Source: Desulfobacteraceae bacterium (lineage in GTDB: Bacteria; Desulfobacterota; Desulfobacteria; Desulfobacterales; Desulfosalsimonadaceae). Taken from it: DNA of 64,000 nt. Position 1 is the stretch's first letter; the number at the start of each line of letters is the position of its first letter. The notes under the pieces are model-generated. The model did not search any database and was not told the origin of the DNA. It saw only the letters and a program-made list of their open reading frames with translations. Made by a program: the position numbers and the translations under genes. The stretch covers positions 186,001 to 250,000 of the forward strand of contig QZKW01000089.1 of assembly GCA_003599885.1 (NCBI GenBank), in the 5' to 3' direction. Positions 17,589-25,545 of the stretch are shown in pieces.

Positions 17589-18335
17589 ATGAAAATTCTG
17601 GTTACAGCCAAACGGGTCACGGACCCGGAAATGAAAATCAAAATCAAGGAAGACGGGTCGGGCATTGAAATGTCTTCCTTAAGTTTTAAGGTGAATCCTT
17701 TTGATGAAATCGCCATTGAGGAAGCGCTCCGCATAAAGGAAGACAAAGGCGGGGAAGTGATTGTGGTCGGCGTCGGTTCGGATAAGGCGCAGACCGAAAT
17801 CCGTTACGGGCTTTCCATGGGAGCGGACCGGGGCATTCATGTGAATGCCGGCAGTGATCCGGATTCGGACGCAGTGGCCCGGATTCTGGCCAAACTGGCT
17901 GAAATGGAAACCCCTGATCTGGTCATCCTGGGCAAGCAGGCCATTGATGTGGACGACAACCAGGTGGCACAGCTCCTGGCGGAGTATCTCGGCTGGGGGC
18001 AGGCCTGCTTTGCTTCAAAGGTGGAAATCAGTGGAAATACCGCCCGGGTGGAACGTGAGGTGGACGGCGGGATTGAAGTGGTGGATATGGACTTGCCCGG
18101 CGTGATCAGTGCGGATTTGCGGCTCAATGAGCCCCGTTATCCTGCTTTACCGGCCATCATGAAGGCCAAGAAAAAAGAGATCAAAAAAGTGACGCCCTCT
18201 GATCTGGGCGTGGATATAACTCCCAAGGTGGTTGTCACCCGCCTGTCGGAACCGCCCCGGCGGAAAAGCGGCCGGATTGTGGCGGATGTGGCGGAACTCA
18301 TCAAGGCGCTGAAGGAAGAAGCCCGCGTTTTGTAA
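17589..18335 (+). CDS. etfB: Electron transfer flavoprotein, beta subunit
   Basis: A 248-residue EtfB starting MKILVTAKRVTDPEMKIKI, with GAGGGAGAG upstream of the ATG. The family signature VEREVDGGIEVVDMDLPGVISADLRLNEPRYPALPAIMKAKKKEI is present near residues 155-200 (the LNEPRYPALPAIMKAKKK stretch is highly conserved). It pairs with EtfA. The separation from etfA by the membrane oxidoreductase gene suggests that the three proteins form one complex. Confidence 0.95.
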   Translation: MKILVTAKRVTDPEMKIKIKEDGSGIEMSSLSFKVNPFDEIAIEEALRIKEDKGGEVIVVGVGSDKAQTEIRYGLSMGADRGIHVNAGSDPDSDAVARILAKLAEMETPDLVILGKQAIDVDDNQVAQLLAEYLGWGQACFASKVEISGNTARVEREVDGGIEVVDMDLPGVISADLRLNEPRYPALPAIMKAKKKEIKKVTPSDLGVDITPKVVVTRLSEPPRRKSGRIVADVAELIKALKEEARVL

Positions 18336-18436
18336 CACGAGCCGGAGCAACCCAGGAACTGCGTTATTCAGCCATTGAAGTAAAGCACTAGTTCTTCAGG
18401 CTGAAATGCCTTGTTCCTGAATCGCTCCAACTCGTG
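18336..18436. repeat. Long imperfect stem-loop between etfB and the stress-protein gene
   Basis: Arms of 45 bases (18336-18380 and 18392-18436) fold onto each other around an 11-base loop. Paired blocks include CACGAG/CTCGTG, GGAGC/GCTCC, CAGGAAC/GTTCCTG and CAGCC/GGCTG. There is no T-run after it, so it may be an mRNA-stability or processing element, or a decayed miniature insertion. No second copy was noticed in this window. Confidence 0.6.
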
Positions 18437-18483
18437 AAAAACATGGAAAAAGGTAAATAAAAAATAAAAGTTGAGGTACGGCA

Positions 18484-19416
18484 ATGGCAGAAACTCATAA
18501 AATACTGATTGCAGTGGATGGCTCCGAAAGTTCAATGGATGCGGTGGAATATGTCAGCTCGTTTCATGATCCGCTTAAAACCGCAATTACGCTGATCCAT
18601 GTGATGGCGGATTTACCCGAAGCGCTTGAAGACCTGAAACACTTCGAAACGACCGGTGCTCTGGATATTGCATCTGATCAATGCCATTCAAGGATGACCG
18701 AGAATGTTGAACGGATGATGATATCGGCGGAAAAGCGGCTGACAGAATCCGGATACGATCAAAAGGCCATTGAAATTAAAATTCTAAAGCGTTCGGCAGG
18801 GGTGGCAAAGGATATTATCTCTGAATCGGAAAAGGGATATGATGCGATTTTTATCGGCCGCCGGGGTGCAGGCAATCCCAAAGATATTATCGTGGGGGCC
18901 ACTGCTTATCGGATGATGAGCGGTATCCAGCATCTGCCGGTTGTGGTGGTGGGCGATAAGCCGGACCCGAAACATGTGTTGATCGGGTTTGACGGATCGG
19001 AAAATGCTTTTAAGGCAGTGGATTGCGCCTGTTCATTAATGCCGAAACATGGGCGTAAGGTGATGCTGTGTCATGTGGCGCAGCGGATGACCAGTTTGCC
19101 GGGGGAGAAGAAAGTCTTAAGTGATGATCAGGAAAAGGCTTTGGCGGCACAGAGCAGACAGCAGATCAGGGAACGGATGCAGGAAGCAGCGAACCGGCTG
19201 ATGGCCGCGGGTTTTGATCCGGACCTGATTGTTCAGGAATTATTGGAGGGCAAAGTCAGCCGGGCGGTGGCCATTGCAAAAACAGCGGAAATTGAAGGTT
19301 ACGGGACTATCGTTACCGGACGGAGGGGGTTGTCGGTAATTAAGGATTTCCTGATGGGGCGGGTCAGCATGAAGGTTCTTCATCGGGCGCATGAGATGGC
19401 TGTCTGGATTGTATAG
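18484..19416 (+). CDS. Tandem universal stress protein
   Basis: A 310-residue protein made of two UspA domains, beginning ILIAVDGSESSMDAV and, near residue 162, VLIGFDGSENAFKAV. Each half ends in a nucleotide-binding-like stretch: IFIGRRGAGNPKDIIVGATA and IVTGRRGLSVIKDFLMGRVSMKV. The first matches the G2xG9xG(S/T) ATP motif closely. Such proteins respond to stress or metabolic state; the specific role in an acyl-CoA cluster is unknown. It follows the hairpin after etfB and is probably in the same transcription unit. Confidence 0.88.
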   Translation: MAETHKILIAVDGSESSMDAVEYVSSFHDPLKTAITLIHVMADLPEALEDLKHFETTGALDIASDQCHSRMTENVERMMISAEKRLTESGYDQKAIEIKILKRSAGVAKDIISESEKGYDAIFIGRRGAGNPKDIIVGATAYRMMSGIQHLPVVVVGDKPDPKHVLIGFDGSENAFKAVDCACSLMPKHGRKVMLCHVAQRMTSLPGEKKVLSDDQEKALAAQSRQQIRERMQEAANRLMAAGFDPDLIVQELLEGKVSRAVAIAKTAEIEGYGTIVTGRRGLSVIKDFLMGRVSMKVLHRAHEMAVWIV

Positions 19417-19508
19417 AAGGTTTATTCTGTTGGGTGCCGGTTTTGTGGATCTGGTTTGCGATTCTCTCTATTGAAATTCTGATGAGATGCAAAAAAGGAG
19501 TTTAACGA

Positions 19509-20297
19509 ATGATTAAGAAATCGATTCTGATCACCGGGGCGGCTTCCGGAATCGGGCGGGAGACCGCCTTGTTTTTTGCCCGAAAAGACTGGTTTGTGGG
19601 AATTTTTGATGTCAATGAAGCAGGGTTAAAAACGCTTGAAGCGGAAATCGGTGTTTCCAACTGTTTTTCCGGTTTCATGGACGTTACTGATACAGAGAAT
19701 GTTCAAACGGTGGTTAACGCATTTACGTTAAAAACCGGCGGCAAACTGGATGTGCTACTGAATAACGCCGGTATCTTGAATTTCGGTCTTTTTGAAAATG
19801 TTGGTCTTAAGCATCACTTGCAGGTGGTGGATGTGAATCTGAAGGGATGTTTGAACTGTATTTATGCGTGTCTGCCATACCTGAAAAAAACAGCCGGCGC
19901 CCGGATCATCAATCTATCATCTATTTCGTCCTTGTACGGTGTGCCGGAACTGGCGGTTTATTCGGCAACCAAACACGCATTGTCTGCAATGACCGAGGCC
20001 CTTGATCTTGAACTGGAGCCTTACGGAATAAAGGTCTGCGATATCAAGCCCCCCTATGTGAACACCCCTATGCTTTCACCCGGCAGGAATGTGAAAAGCA
20101 TGAAAGTAATGAATTTTCTCGGTGGTCAGCTCTCTGCGGGAAAAGTCACCAAAACGATTTGGAAGGCCGCTCATCAAAATAAACTGCACTGGAATATCGG
20201 GTTAACCGGGTTAATGGTTTTGCAATTCTGGCTACTGCCGTTTAGCAAAAGATTCGCCTTGAAATTACTTACCATGCCAAAAGTTGAGGTTAATTAA
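19509..20297 (+). CDS. Short-chain dehydrogenase/reductase
   Basis: A 262-residue classical SDR. It has the cofactor motif TGAASGIGRE at residues 9-18, NNAGI near 88, the catalytic Ser in LSSISS near 139 and YSATK near 155. The C-terminal 40 residues are hydrophobic and may associate with membrane. RBS AAAGGAG. In this cluster it could be the missing 3-hydroxyacyl-CoA dehydrogenase, since no HAD-type enzyme is present, but that is inference. An epimerase-like gene follows 2 bases downstream. Confidence 0.85.
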   Translation: MIKKSILITGAASGIGRETALFFARKDWFVGIFDVNEAGLKTLEAEIGVSNCFSGFMDVTDTENVQTVVNAFTLKTGGKLDVLLNNAGILNFGLFENVGLKHHLQVVDVNLKGCLNCIYACLPYLKKTAGARIINLSSISSLYGVPELAVYSATKHALSAMTEALDLELEPYGIKVCDIKPPYVNTPMLSPGRNVKSMKVMNFLGGQLSAGKVTKTIWKAAHQNKLHWNIGLTGLMVLQFWLLPFSKRFALKLLTMPKVEVN

Positions 20298-20299
20298 TA

Positions 20300-21238
20300 A
20301 TGAAAATTCTGGTCACCGGTGCTGCCGGATACGTTGGCGGGGAAATTGTGAAACACCTTTGCGATAAAAAATGGGTGGATAGCGTTGTGGGTATGGATAT
20401 CAATGATCATGGCTTTAAACATCTGAAGTACACATTTGAAATTCGGGATATCCGAGAGTCCATGGATGATATTTTTAAAACTGATAGTATCGACACCGTG
20501 GTTCATGCTGCCTATGTGCTGCCCCCCATTCACAACAAAAATCTGATGGAAGATATCAATAGAGGCGGAACGAAGAATGTTTTAAAAGCATCGGCAAAAG
20601 CGGGTGTGAAACAGATTTTGTATACCAGTTCAACCACTGCATATGGTTTTTATCCGGATAATGACCAGCCGCTCACTGAAGAAAGCCCTTTGAGAGGCAA
20701 CGATGATATGACCTATGCAAAGAATAAAAAAGAAATCGAAGCCATCATGGCGCAATTTATGAAAGAGCACCCGGATATTATTGTGTCGATTCTCCGGCCC
20801 TGTTTTGTGGTGGGCCCTGGGTTTAAGAACCCTTTGGCCGAGCATTTAAAGAAAAAACTCGTTCTGCTGCCTTCTAACGGCAAACAATTTCAGTATGTTC
20901 ATGAAGATGACGTGACCAACGTGACGTTATTGCTGCTGGAAAAGCGTATCGGCGGCATATTCAATGTCACGGGCGACGGGATCATGACGTTTTCCGAGAT
21001 GACGAAAATGCTGGGGAACATCCGGATTCCTTTACCCTGGCCGGTTATTTATCCGTTAAACAATCTCGCCTGGTTTTTACGTCTTGGTTTTATAACCCAA
21101 TTCCCGTCTCCAGCCATGCGGCTGATGGTCACCCCGTGGATTGCCAGTTCAGAAAAATTAAAGCGGGAAACCGGATATACGTTTAAATATGATACAAGGA
21201 GCGCGTTCGCGGATTTTGTGCGGTCTGTAAAAAAGTAA
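20300..21238 (+). CDS. NAD-dependent epimerase/dehydratase-like protein (extended SDR)
   Basis: A 312-residue extended SDR. The Rossmann motif VTGAAGYVGGE is at residues 5-15, the catalytic Ser/Thr region YTSSTTAYG near 113 and YAKNK (YxxxK) near 140. It starts 2 bases after the previous gene, so translation is probably coupled. The substrate is unknown; relatives act on nucleotide sugars, but position beside an SDR in an acyl-CoA cluster leaves a hydroxyacyl or steroid-like substrate open. It is the last gene of the cluster. Confidence 0.82.
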   Translation: MKILVTGAAGYVGGEIVKHLCDKKWVDSVVGMDINDHGFKHLKYTFEIRDIRESMDDIFKTDSIDTVVHAAYVLPPIHNKNLMEDINRGGTKNVLKASAKAGVKQILYTSSTTAYGFYPDNDQPLTEESPLRGNDDMTYAKNKKEIEAIMAQFMKEHPDIIVSILRPCFVVGPGFKNPLAEHLKKKLVLLPSNGKQFQYVHEDDVTNVTLLLLEKRIGGIFNVTGDGIMTFSEMTKMLGNIRIPLPWPVIYPLNNLAWFLRLGFITQFPSPAMRLMVTPWIASSEKLKRETGYTFKYDTRSAFADFVRSVKK

Positions 21239-21336
21239 AACCAACGGGTTTGTTATGCTGCGATCATTTGAGCGTGGCTTATAATATTTTGTATTTATGA
21301 GCTTTTAATTGGCTATTCATTTTGCGGCAATTGATT

Positions 21337-21385
21337 TGTAGGTAAAATGCTGACAAGGCGGCAAGTCAAAAACCTACAAAAAAAT
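21337..21385. repeat. TGTAGG...CCTACA dyad element, copy A
   Basis: TGTAGGT (21337-21343) and its exact complement ACCTACA (21372-21378) enclose 28 bases, followed by an A-run. The interior contains TGACAAGGC. A related element lies on the other side of the response-regulator gene at 22310. The 300-base gap in which copy A sits contains no gene I can support. Confidence 0.55.
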
Positions 21386-21469
21386 AGGGCAATATCGGCT
21401 ATCTTATGCCCCCTTCTTTGGTGTACGCTCTTTGCAACTGATGAAATTCTTTCATTGGGGCCTCTGGTT

Positions 21470-21501
21470 GTCTTGACGCCGCCGGTGTGCGGCGTCAAGA
21501 C
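21470..21501. terminator. 13-bp perfect hairpin between convergent transcription units
   Basis: GTCTTGACGCCGC pairs exactly with 21489-21501 across the 6-base loop CGGTGT. It lies between the 3' ends of the acyl-CoA cluster and the response-regulator gene. There is no clear T-run on either side, so termination is plausible from position and strength only. Confidence 0.5.
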
Positions 21502-21538
21502 ATTGTTCCTCCCTGGTAATTCCCCGGAAATCCACAAA

Positions 21539-22192
21539 TCAAGTGAGTTTACATTCCACCAGATTGTGTTTAATGGCGTAATGAATGAGTTCCGCGTTGT
21601 TGTTCAAATTCAGTTTCTGAAGGATCCGGGAACGGTAGGTGCTGACGGTTTTGTTGCTGAGGCAGAGATCTTCGGCGATACCACTGGATGTCTGTCCTCC
21701 GGCCATCTTCATCATCACCTGATACTCGCGGTTGGACAGGGTCTCGTGCAGCGCTTTTTCCGGCTGGTCTGTCGACAGGTTGTTCGCAAGGTTCTCAGCA
21801 AACCAGGTGCTGATATATTTTCTGCCAAGGGATACTTTTCGAATGGCTTTGACCAGTTCATCCGGAGCGCTTTCCTTGGTCAGATATCCGGACGCACCAG
21901 CTTTTAATACACGGGCCGCATATTGTTCTTCGGGATGCATGCTCAGAACCAGAATCTTGATAAGTGGTTTTGTCGTTTTCAGAATTTTTAAAATATCCAG
22001 AACATTGGCGCCGGGCATGGAGACGTCCAGAACCAGAACATCGTATTTAACGGTCAGGGCTTTTTGAATGACTTCATCGCCATTGGAGGCTTCCTCACAT
22101 ACCACCATGTCACGGGTATCGGCAATAATCTGTTTGAGTCCTTCACGAACAATCGAATGGTCATCTGCAATCATTATTCTAATCATGAGCAT
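21539..22192 (-). CDS. NarL/FixJ-type response regulator, orphan
   Basis: A 217-residue two-domain regulator. The receiver has the acidic pair in IMIADDHSIVREG, the phospho-acceptor in VLVLDVSMPGANV (Asp near 57) and the Lys in YLTKES near 109. The C-terminal LuxR-type HTH is LSNREYQVMMKMAGGQTSSG followed by IAEDLCLSNKTVSTYRSRIL. No histidine kinase gene is adjacent, so the partner is encoded elsewhere. Two related TGTAGG-type dyads flank the gene; the upstream one lies about 120-160 bases before its start and could be a binding site. An alternative start is the ATG two codons downstream. Confidence 0.9.
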   Translation of the reverse strand: MLMIRIMIADDHSIVREGLKQIIADTRDMVVCEEASNGDEVIQKALTVKYDVLVLDVSMPGANVLDILKILKTTKPLIKILVLSMHPEEQYAARVLKAGASGYLTKESAPDELVKAIRKVSLGRKYISTWFAENLANNLSTDQPEKALHETLSNREYQVMMKMAGGQTSSGIAEDLCLSNKTVSTYRSRILQKLNLNNNAELIHYAIKHNLVECKLT

Positions 22193-22309
22193 GAATCCAT
22201 TTTTAAATAAGATGCTGTTTTATTGGTTAAATATAAGATGTCGAGTGCCGGTTCAGCGTAAGCAAATTTAGGCCTGTTTTTGTGTTTTCATGAAGCCGGG
22301 TTTATAAAA

Positions 22310-22356
22310 GTAGGATAATTCTGACATGGCAGTACGATCAAATCCTACAAAAAAAT
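22310..22356. repeat. GTAGG...CCTAC dyad element, copy B
   Basis: GTAGGAT (22310-22316) and ATCCTAC (22342-22348) are exact complements around 25 bases that include TGACATGGC, followed by CAAAAAAAT. The layout and sequence match copy A at 21337. It lies between the divergent response-regulator gene and the membrane protein gene at 22468, so it could control either. Confidence 0.55.
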
Positions 22357-22467
22357 CATTCCTCTGCTGATTACGTAAACAATATTATTCCTTTAGAGTG
22401 ATAACAAGCTTTTTATTGAAAGTTGCGTTTCAATCATCGTTTTTAACGAAAACATAAAGGGGCTCAG

Positions 22468-23001
22468 ATGGCTTCAAAAATAAAAAATTCAGCTTTTTTT
22501 TTATCTGTAATCGTGTCGATGATTTACGTTATATGCTGGATCCTGCCCTTATCTGTTTTTGATGCGTCGTCGGCATTTTCGACAACTCTCACCATTCCTG
22601 CGACAGCATTTCAATCCTTTATGGGTTTTTTGTATGTATTTGTTCCCTTCTTTTTTGTTTTCATGCTGATGAAATCGCAAATCAATCACCTCGTCCAGGT
22701 CCAGGCCCAGCTGAAAACCGCCAATGACACACTTGAAAACCGCGTGACATCAAGGACTGCCGCGCTTGAAAAATCAATGTCTGAAATCAAGACGTTGAAG
22801 GGCATGCTGACGATTTGTGCGAATTGCAAAGACATAAGAAACGGGCAGGGGAAGTGGGAAACGGTGGAATCATATATTCAACGCCATTCTGAAGTCGAGT
22901 TCTCCCATGGACTCTGTAAAGATTGTAAGGAAGAACTTTACGGTGAAAATTTTTCCAGTTTTTCGACGGATCAGGCAGATTGGCGGAAGGTTGGAGGCTG
23001 A
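22468..23001 (+). CDS. Membrane protein with coiled coil and C-terminal CxxCK zinc-like motif
   Basis: A 177-residue protein. Two hydrophobic helices (about residues 10-30 and 45-68) are followed by a coiled coil (about 70-112) and by LTICANCKDIRNGQGKWETV plus HSEVEFSHGLCKDCKEELYG. That tail, with two CxxC pairs, is a known end-module of many response-regulator and PAS proteins in Desulfobacterota; its role is not established, but metal binding is likely. Here it is attached to a bare membrane anchor with no receiver or kinase. RBS AAAGGGG. Divergent from the response regulator. Confidence 0.75.
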   Translation: MASKIKNSAFFLSVIVSMIYVICWILPLSVFDASSAFSTTLTIPATAFQSFMGFLYVFVPFFFVFMLMKSQINHLVQVQAQLKTANDTLENRVTSRTAALEKSMSEIKTLKGMLTICANCKDIRNGQGKWETVESYIQRHSEVEFSHGLCKDCKEELYGENFSSFSTDQADWRKVGG

Positions 23002-23084
23002 CAGGACAGCCGGAATGGGCTTTTTATAAAAAAAATATTCAGACCCTCCTCCAGTCCGCCCCTCCAGCCTAAAAATCCAGGCAA

Positions 23085-25544
23085 TCACATAAACTCCAGA
23101 TATTCATCTTTCGTAGGAATCCGGCCTAAAATTGCGCATACAGCGGCAAGCTCCGCCGAGCCTAAGAACACTATCGTGTCATCCCCCATCCGGTGAGGAA
23201 AATTCCGGGTGGATGTGGACATCACTGTTGTTCCTTTCCCGACCCTCGCCTGATTGCCCATGCACAGAGAACACCCCGGCGTTTCAATCCGTGCGCCGGC
23301 GTCCCCGAAAACACTGAATATTCCGTCTTCTTTGAGACTTCGGGCATCCAGCCGGGTGGGCGGCGTGATCCAGAGCCGACCGGGCAGGTGTTTTTTCCCT
23401 TTCAGAATTCCGGCAGCCTTGTAAAAATGGTCGATGTTCGTCATGCAGGAGCCGATAAACACCTCATGAATGGGCGTTCCCGCCACCTGGCTGAGGAGGC
23501 GGACATCGTCCGGGTCATTCGGACAGGCCAGGATGGGTTCGGTGATGGCGGAAAGATCAATTTTTAATGTTGCCGCATACTGAGCGTCCGGATCCCGCTT
23601 TAGCAGTTCCGGTTTGGCAAGCCAGCTTTCCATTGCCCCAATGCGGCGATGGATGGTGTCCGCATCCCCGTAATTCTGGGCGATTAATTCTTTTAAAATT
23701 CCGATATTGGTTTTCAGAAAGTCTGCCACTGCGTCAACCGACAGGGAAATGGCGGCGGCAGCCGCCGACCGTTCAGCGGATGAATTGGCCAGTTCGTATG
23801 CCTCTGCTGCTGTGAGACTCTGCAACCCTTCAAATTCCATGATCCGGCCGGAGAAAATATTTTTTTTGCCTTTTTTTTCAACGGTCAACAGCCCGTTTTG
23901 AATGGCCGCAAAGGGAACGGCATTGACCACATCGCGAAGGGTGATGCCGGGTTGAAGGGTTCCCTCAAATTTCACCAGAACGGATTCCGGCATGTCGAGC
24001 GGCATGAAACCCAGGGCTGCGGCAAAGGCGATGAGCCCCGAACCTGCCGGAAAGCTGATGCCGATGGGAAACCGGGTATGGGAATCCCCGCCCGTGCCCA
24101 CCGTGTCCGGCAGGAGCATTCGGTTCAGCCATGCGTGAATGATCCCGTCCCCCGGCAGCAGCGCCACGCCGCCCCTTGACTTGATAAAATCATGCAGGGA
24201 ATTCTGCATGGTAATGTCCACGGCTTTCGGATAGGCGGCAGTGTGGCAAAAGGACTGCATGACGAGATCCGCGGAAAATTTGAGGCAGGCCAGTTCCTTG
24301 ATTTCGTCCCGGGTCATGGGGCCGGTGGTGTCCTGGGAGCCCACGGTCGTGGTTCTGGGTTCGCAGTAAACGCCTGGATGAACGCCGGGCAGGCCGCAGG
24401 CCCGGCCCACGACTTTCTGGGCCAGGGTAAAGCCATGAGCGTCTTTCATCTGGCATGCGGGGCATCCGAACACTTCCGACGGTTCAAGCCCCAGAGCGGT
24501 TCTCGCTCTTTCGGTGAGGGTCCGGCCGATGATCAGGGGAATCCGGCCTCCGGCCCGGACTTCATCTAAAATAATGTCTGTTTTTAATTGAAACCGGGCC
24601 AGTTCCTCACCCGTGTCTGCGTGAACGATTCGTCCTTCATAGGGGTAAACCCGGATGACCTCTCCGCTTTGGATGTTGCTGACATCGCACTCAATGGGCA
24701 GCGCGCCCGCGTCTTCCAAAGAATTGAAAAAAATCGGGGCAATGGCGTTTCCCAGAACGACCCCGCCCCGCCGTTTATTGGGAATATAAGGGATGTCCTC
24801 TCCGATATGCCAGATCACCGAATTGGACGCGGATTTCCGCGATGATCCGGTGCCCACCACATCGCCGACAAAGGCGATGGGATGATTTTTTTGCTTTAAT
24901 TGCGCGATGGCTTTCACGGGAGAGTCAGGAACCCGGCTTTTGAGCATGCACAGGGCATGCAGGGGGATGTCCGGTCGGCTCCAGGCTTCTCCGGCAGGAG
25001 AAAAATCATCGGTATTGATTTCACCGTTCACCTTAAACACAGTGACGGTGAGTTCTTCGGGGAGACGTGGTTTTTCGGTAAACCATTTAGCACTCGCCCA
25101 GGCGTCGATCACTTTCCGGGCAAACGGATTGGTTTTGGATTTGGCGAAAACTTCATCAAACGCGTCAAAAATCAGAATGGCGCCGGAGAGTCCCTGAGCG
25201 GCATGAGACGCCAGGGAGTCATGGTCCAGCAATCGGATAAGCGGATTGATGTTATATCCCCCGCCCATGGTGGAGAGGAGAAACACCGCCTGTTCAGGTG
25301 AAATAAGGGAGGTAATTTTTTCGCCTCTGGCGATTTGCTCCAGAAACGCCGCCTTTACCTGGGCAGCTTCATCCACGCCTGCCGGCACCCGATGGGTGAT
25401 CAGGTCCAGGAGCAAGTCCGCGTCCGGACCTTCAGGCCGACAAAGCAGATCCACCAGGGCTTCGGTCTGGTCGGCGGTCAATGGTTTCGGGGGAATGCCG
25501 ATGGCTTCGCGTTCGGCCTTGTGGGTGAGATATGCTGATATCAT
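23085..25544 (-). CDS. acnB: Aconitate hydratase B (bifunctional aconitase / 2-methylisocitrate dehydratase)
   Basis: An 819-residue AcnB. The chosen start gives MISAYLTHKAEREAIGIPPK, matching the AcnB N-terminus (HEAT-like domain); longer in-frame starts run into the upstream gene. Domain order is HEAT-like, swivel (NSVIWHIGED near 255), then the catalytic FeS domains with VGTGGDSHTRFP near 480, FIGSCMTNIDHF near 680 and GCSLCMGNQARVGKG near 745, which carry the cluster cysteines. It isomerises citrate and isocitrate in the TCA cycle. The start is 1-2 bases after the stop of the FeS-flavin oxidoreductase gene, so the two are cotranscribed. Confidence 0.95.
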   Translation of the reverse strand: MISAYLTHKAEREAIGIPPKPLTADQTEALVDLLCRPEGPDADLLLDLITHRVPAGVDEAAQVKAAFLEQIARGEKITSLISPEQAVFLLSTMGGGYNINPLIRLLDHDSLASHAAQGLSGAILIFDAFDEVFAKSKTNPFARKVIDAWASAKWFTEKPRLPEELTVTVFKVNGEINTDDFSPAGEAWSRPDIPLHALCMLKSRVPDSPVKAIAQLKQKNHPIAFVGDVVGTGSSRKSASNSVIWHIGEDIPYIPNKRRGGVVLGNAIAPIFFNSLEDAGALPIECDVSNIQSGEVIRVYPYEGRIVHADTGEELARFQLKTDIILDEVRAGGRIPLIIGRTLTERARTALGLEPSEVFGCPACQMKDAHGFTLAQKVVGRACGLPGVHPGVYCEPRTTTVGSQDTTGPMTRDEIKELACLKFSADLVMQSFCHTAAYPKAVDITMQNSLHDFIKSRGGVALLPGDGIIHAWLNRMLLPDTVGTGGDSHTRFPIGISFPAGSGLIAFAAALGFMPLDMPESVLVKFEGTLQPGITLRDVVNAVPFAAIQNGLLTVEKKGKKNIFSGRIMEFEGLQSLTAAEAYELANSSAERSAAAAAISLSVDAVADFLKTNIGILKELIAQNYGDADTIHRRIGAMESWLAKPELLKRDPDAQYAATLKIDLSAITEPILACPNDPDDVRLLSQVAGTPIHEVFIGSCMTNIDHFYKAAGILKGKKHLPGRLWITPPTRLDARSLKEDGIFSVFGDAGARIETPGCSLCMGNQARVGKGTTVMSTSTRNFPHRMGDDTIVFLGSAELAAVCAILGRIPTKDEYLEFM

Positions 25545-25545
25545 T

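Noticed and set aside
21347..21907. Plus-strand frame of 186 codons
   Set aside because: It runs antisense into the response-regulator gene and has no ribosome site or domain.
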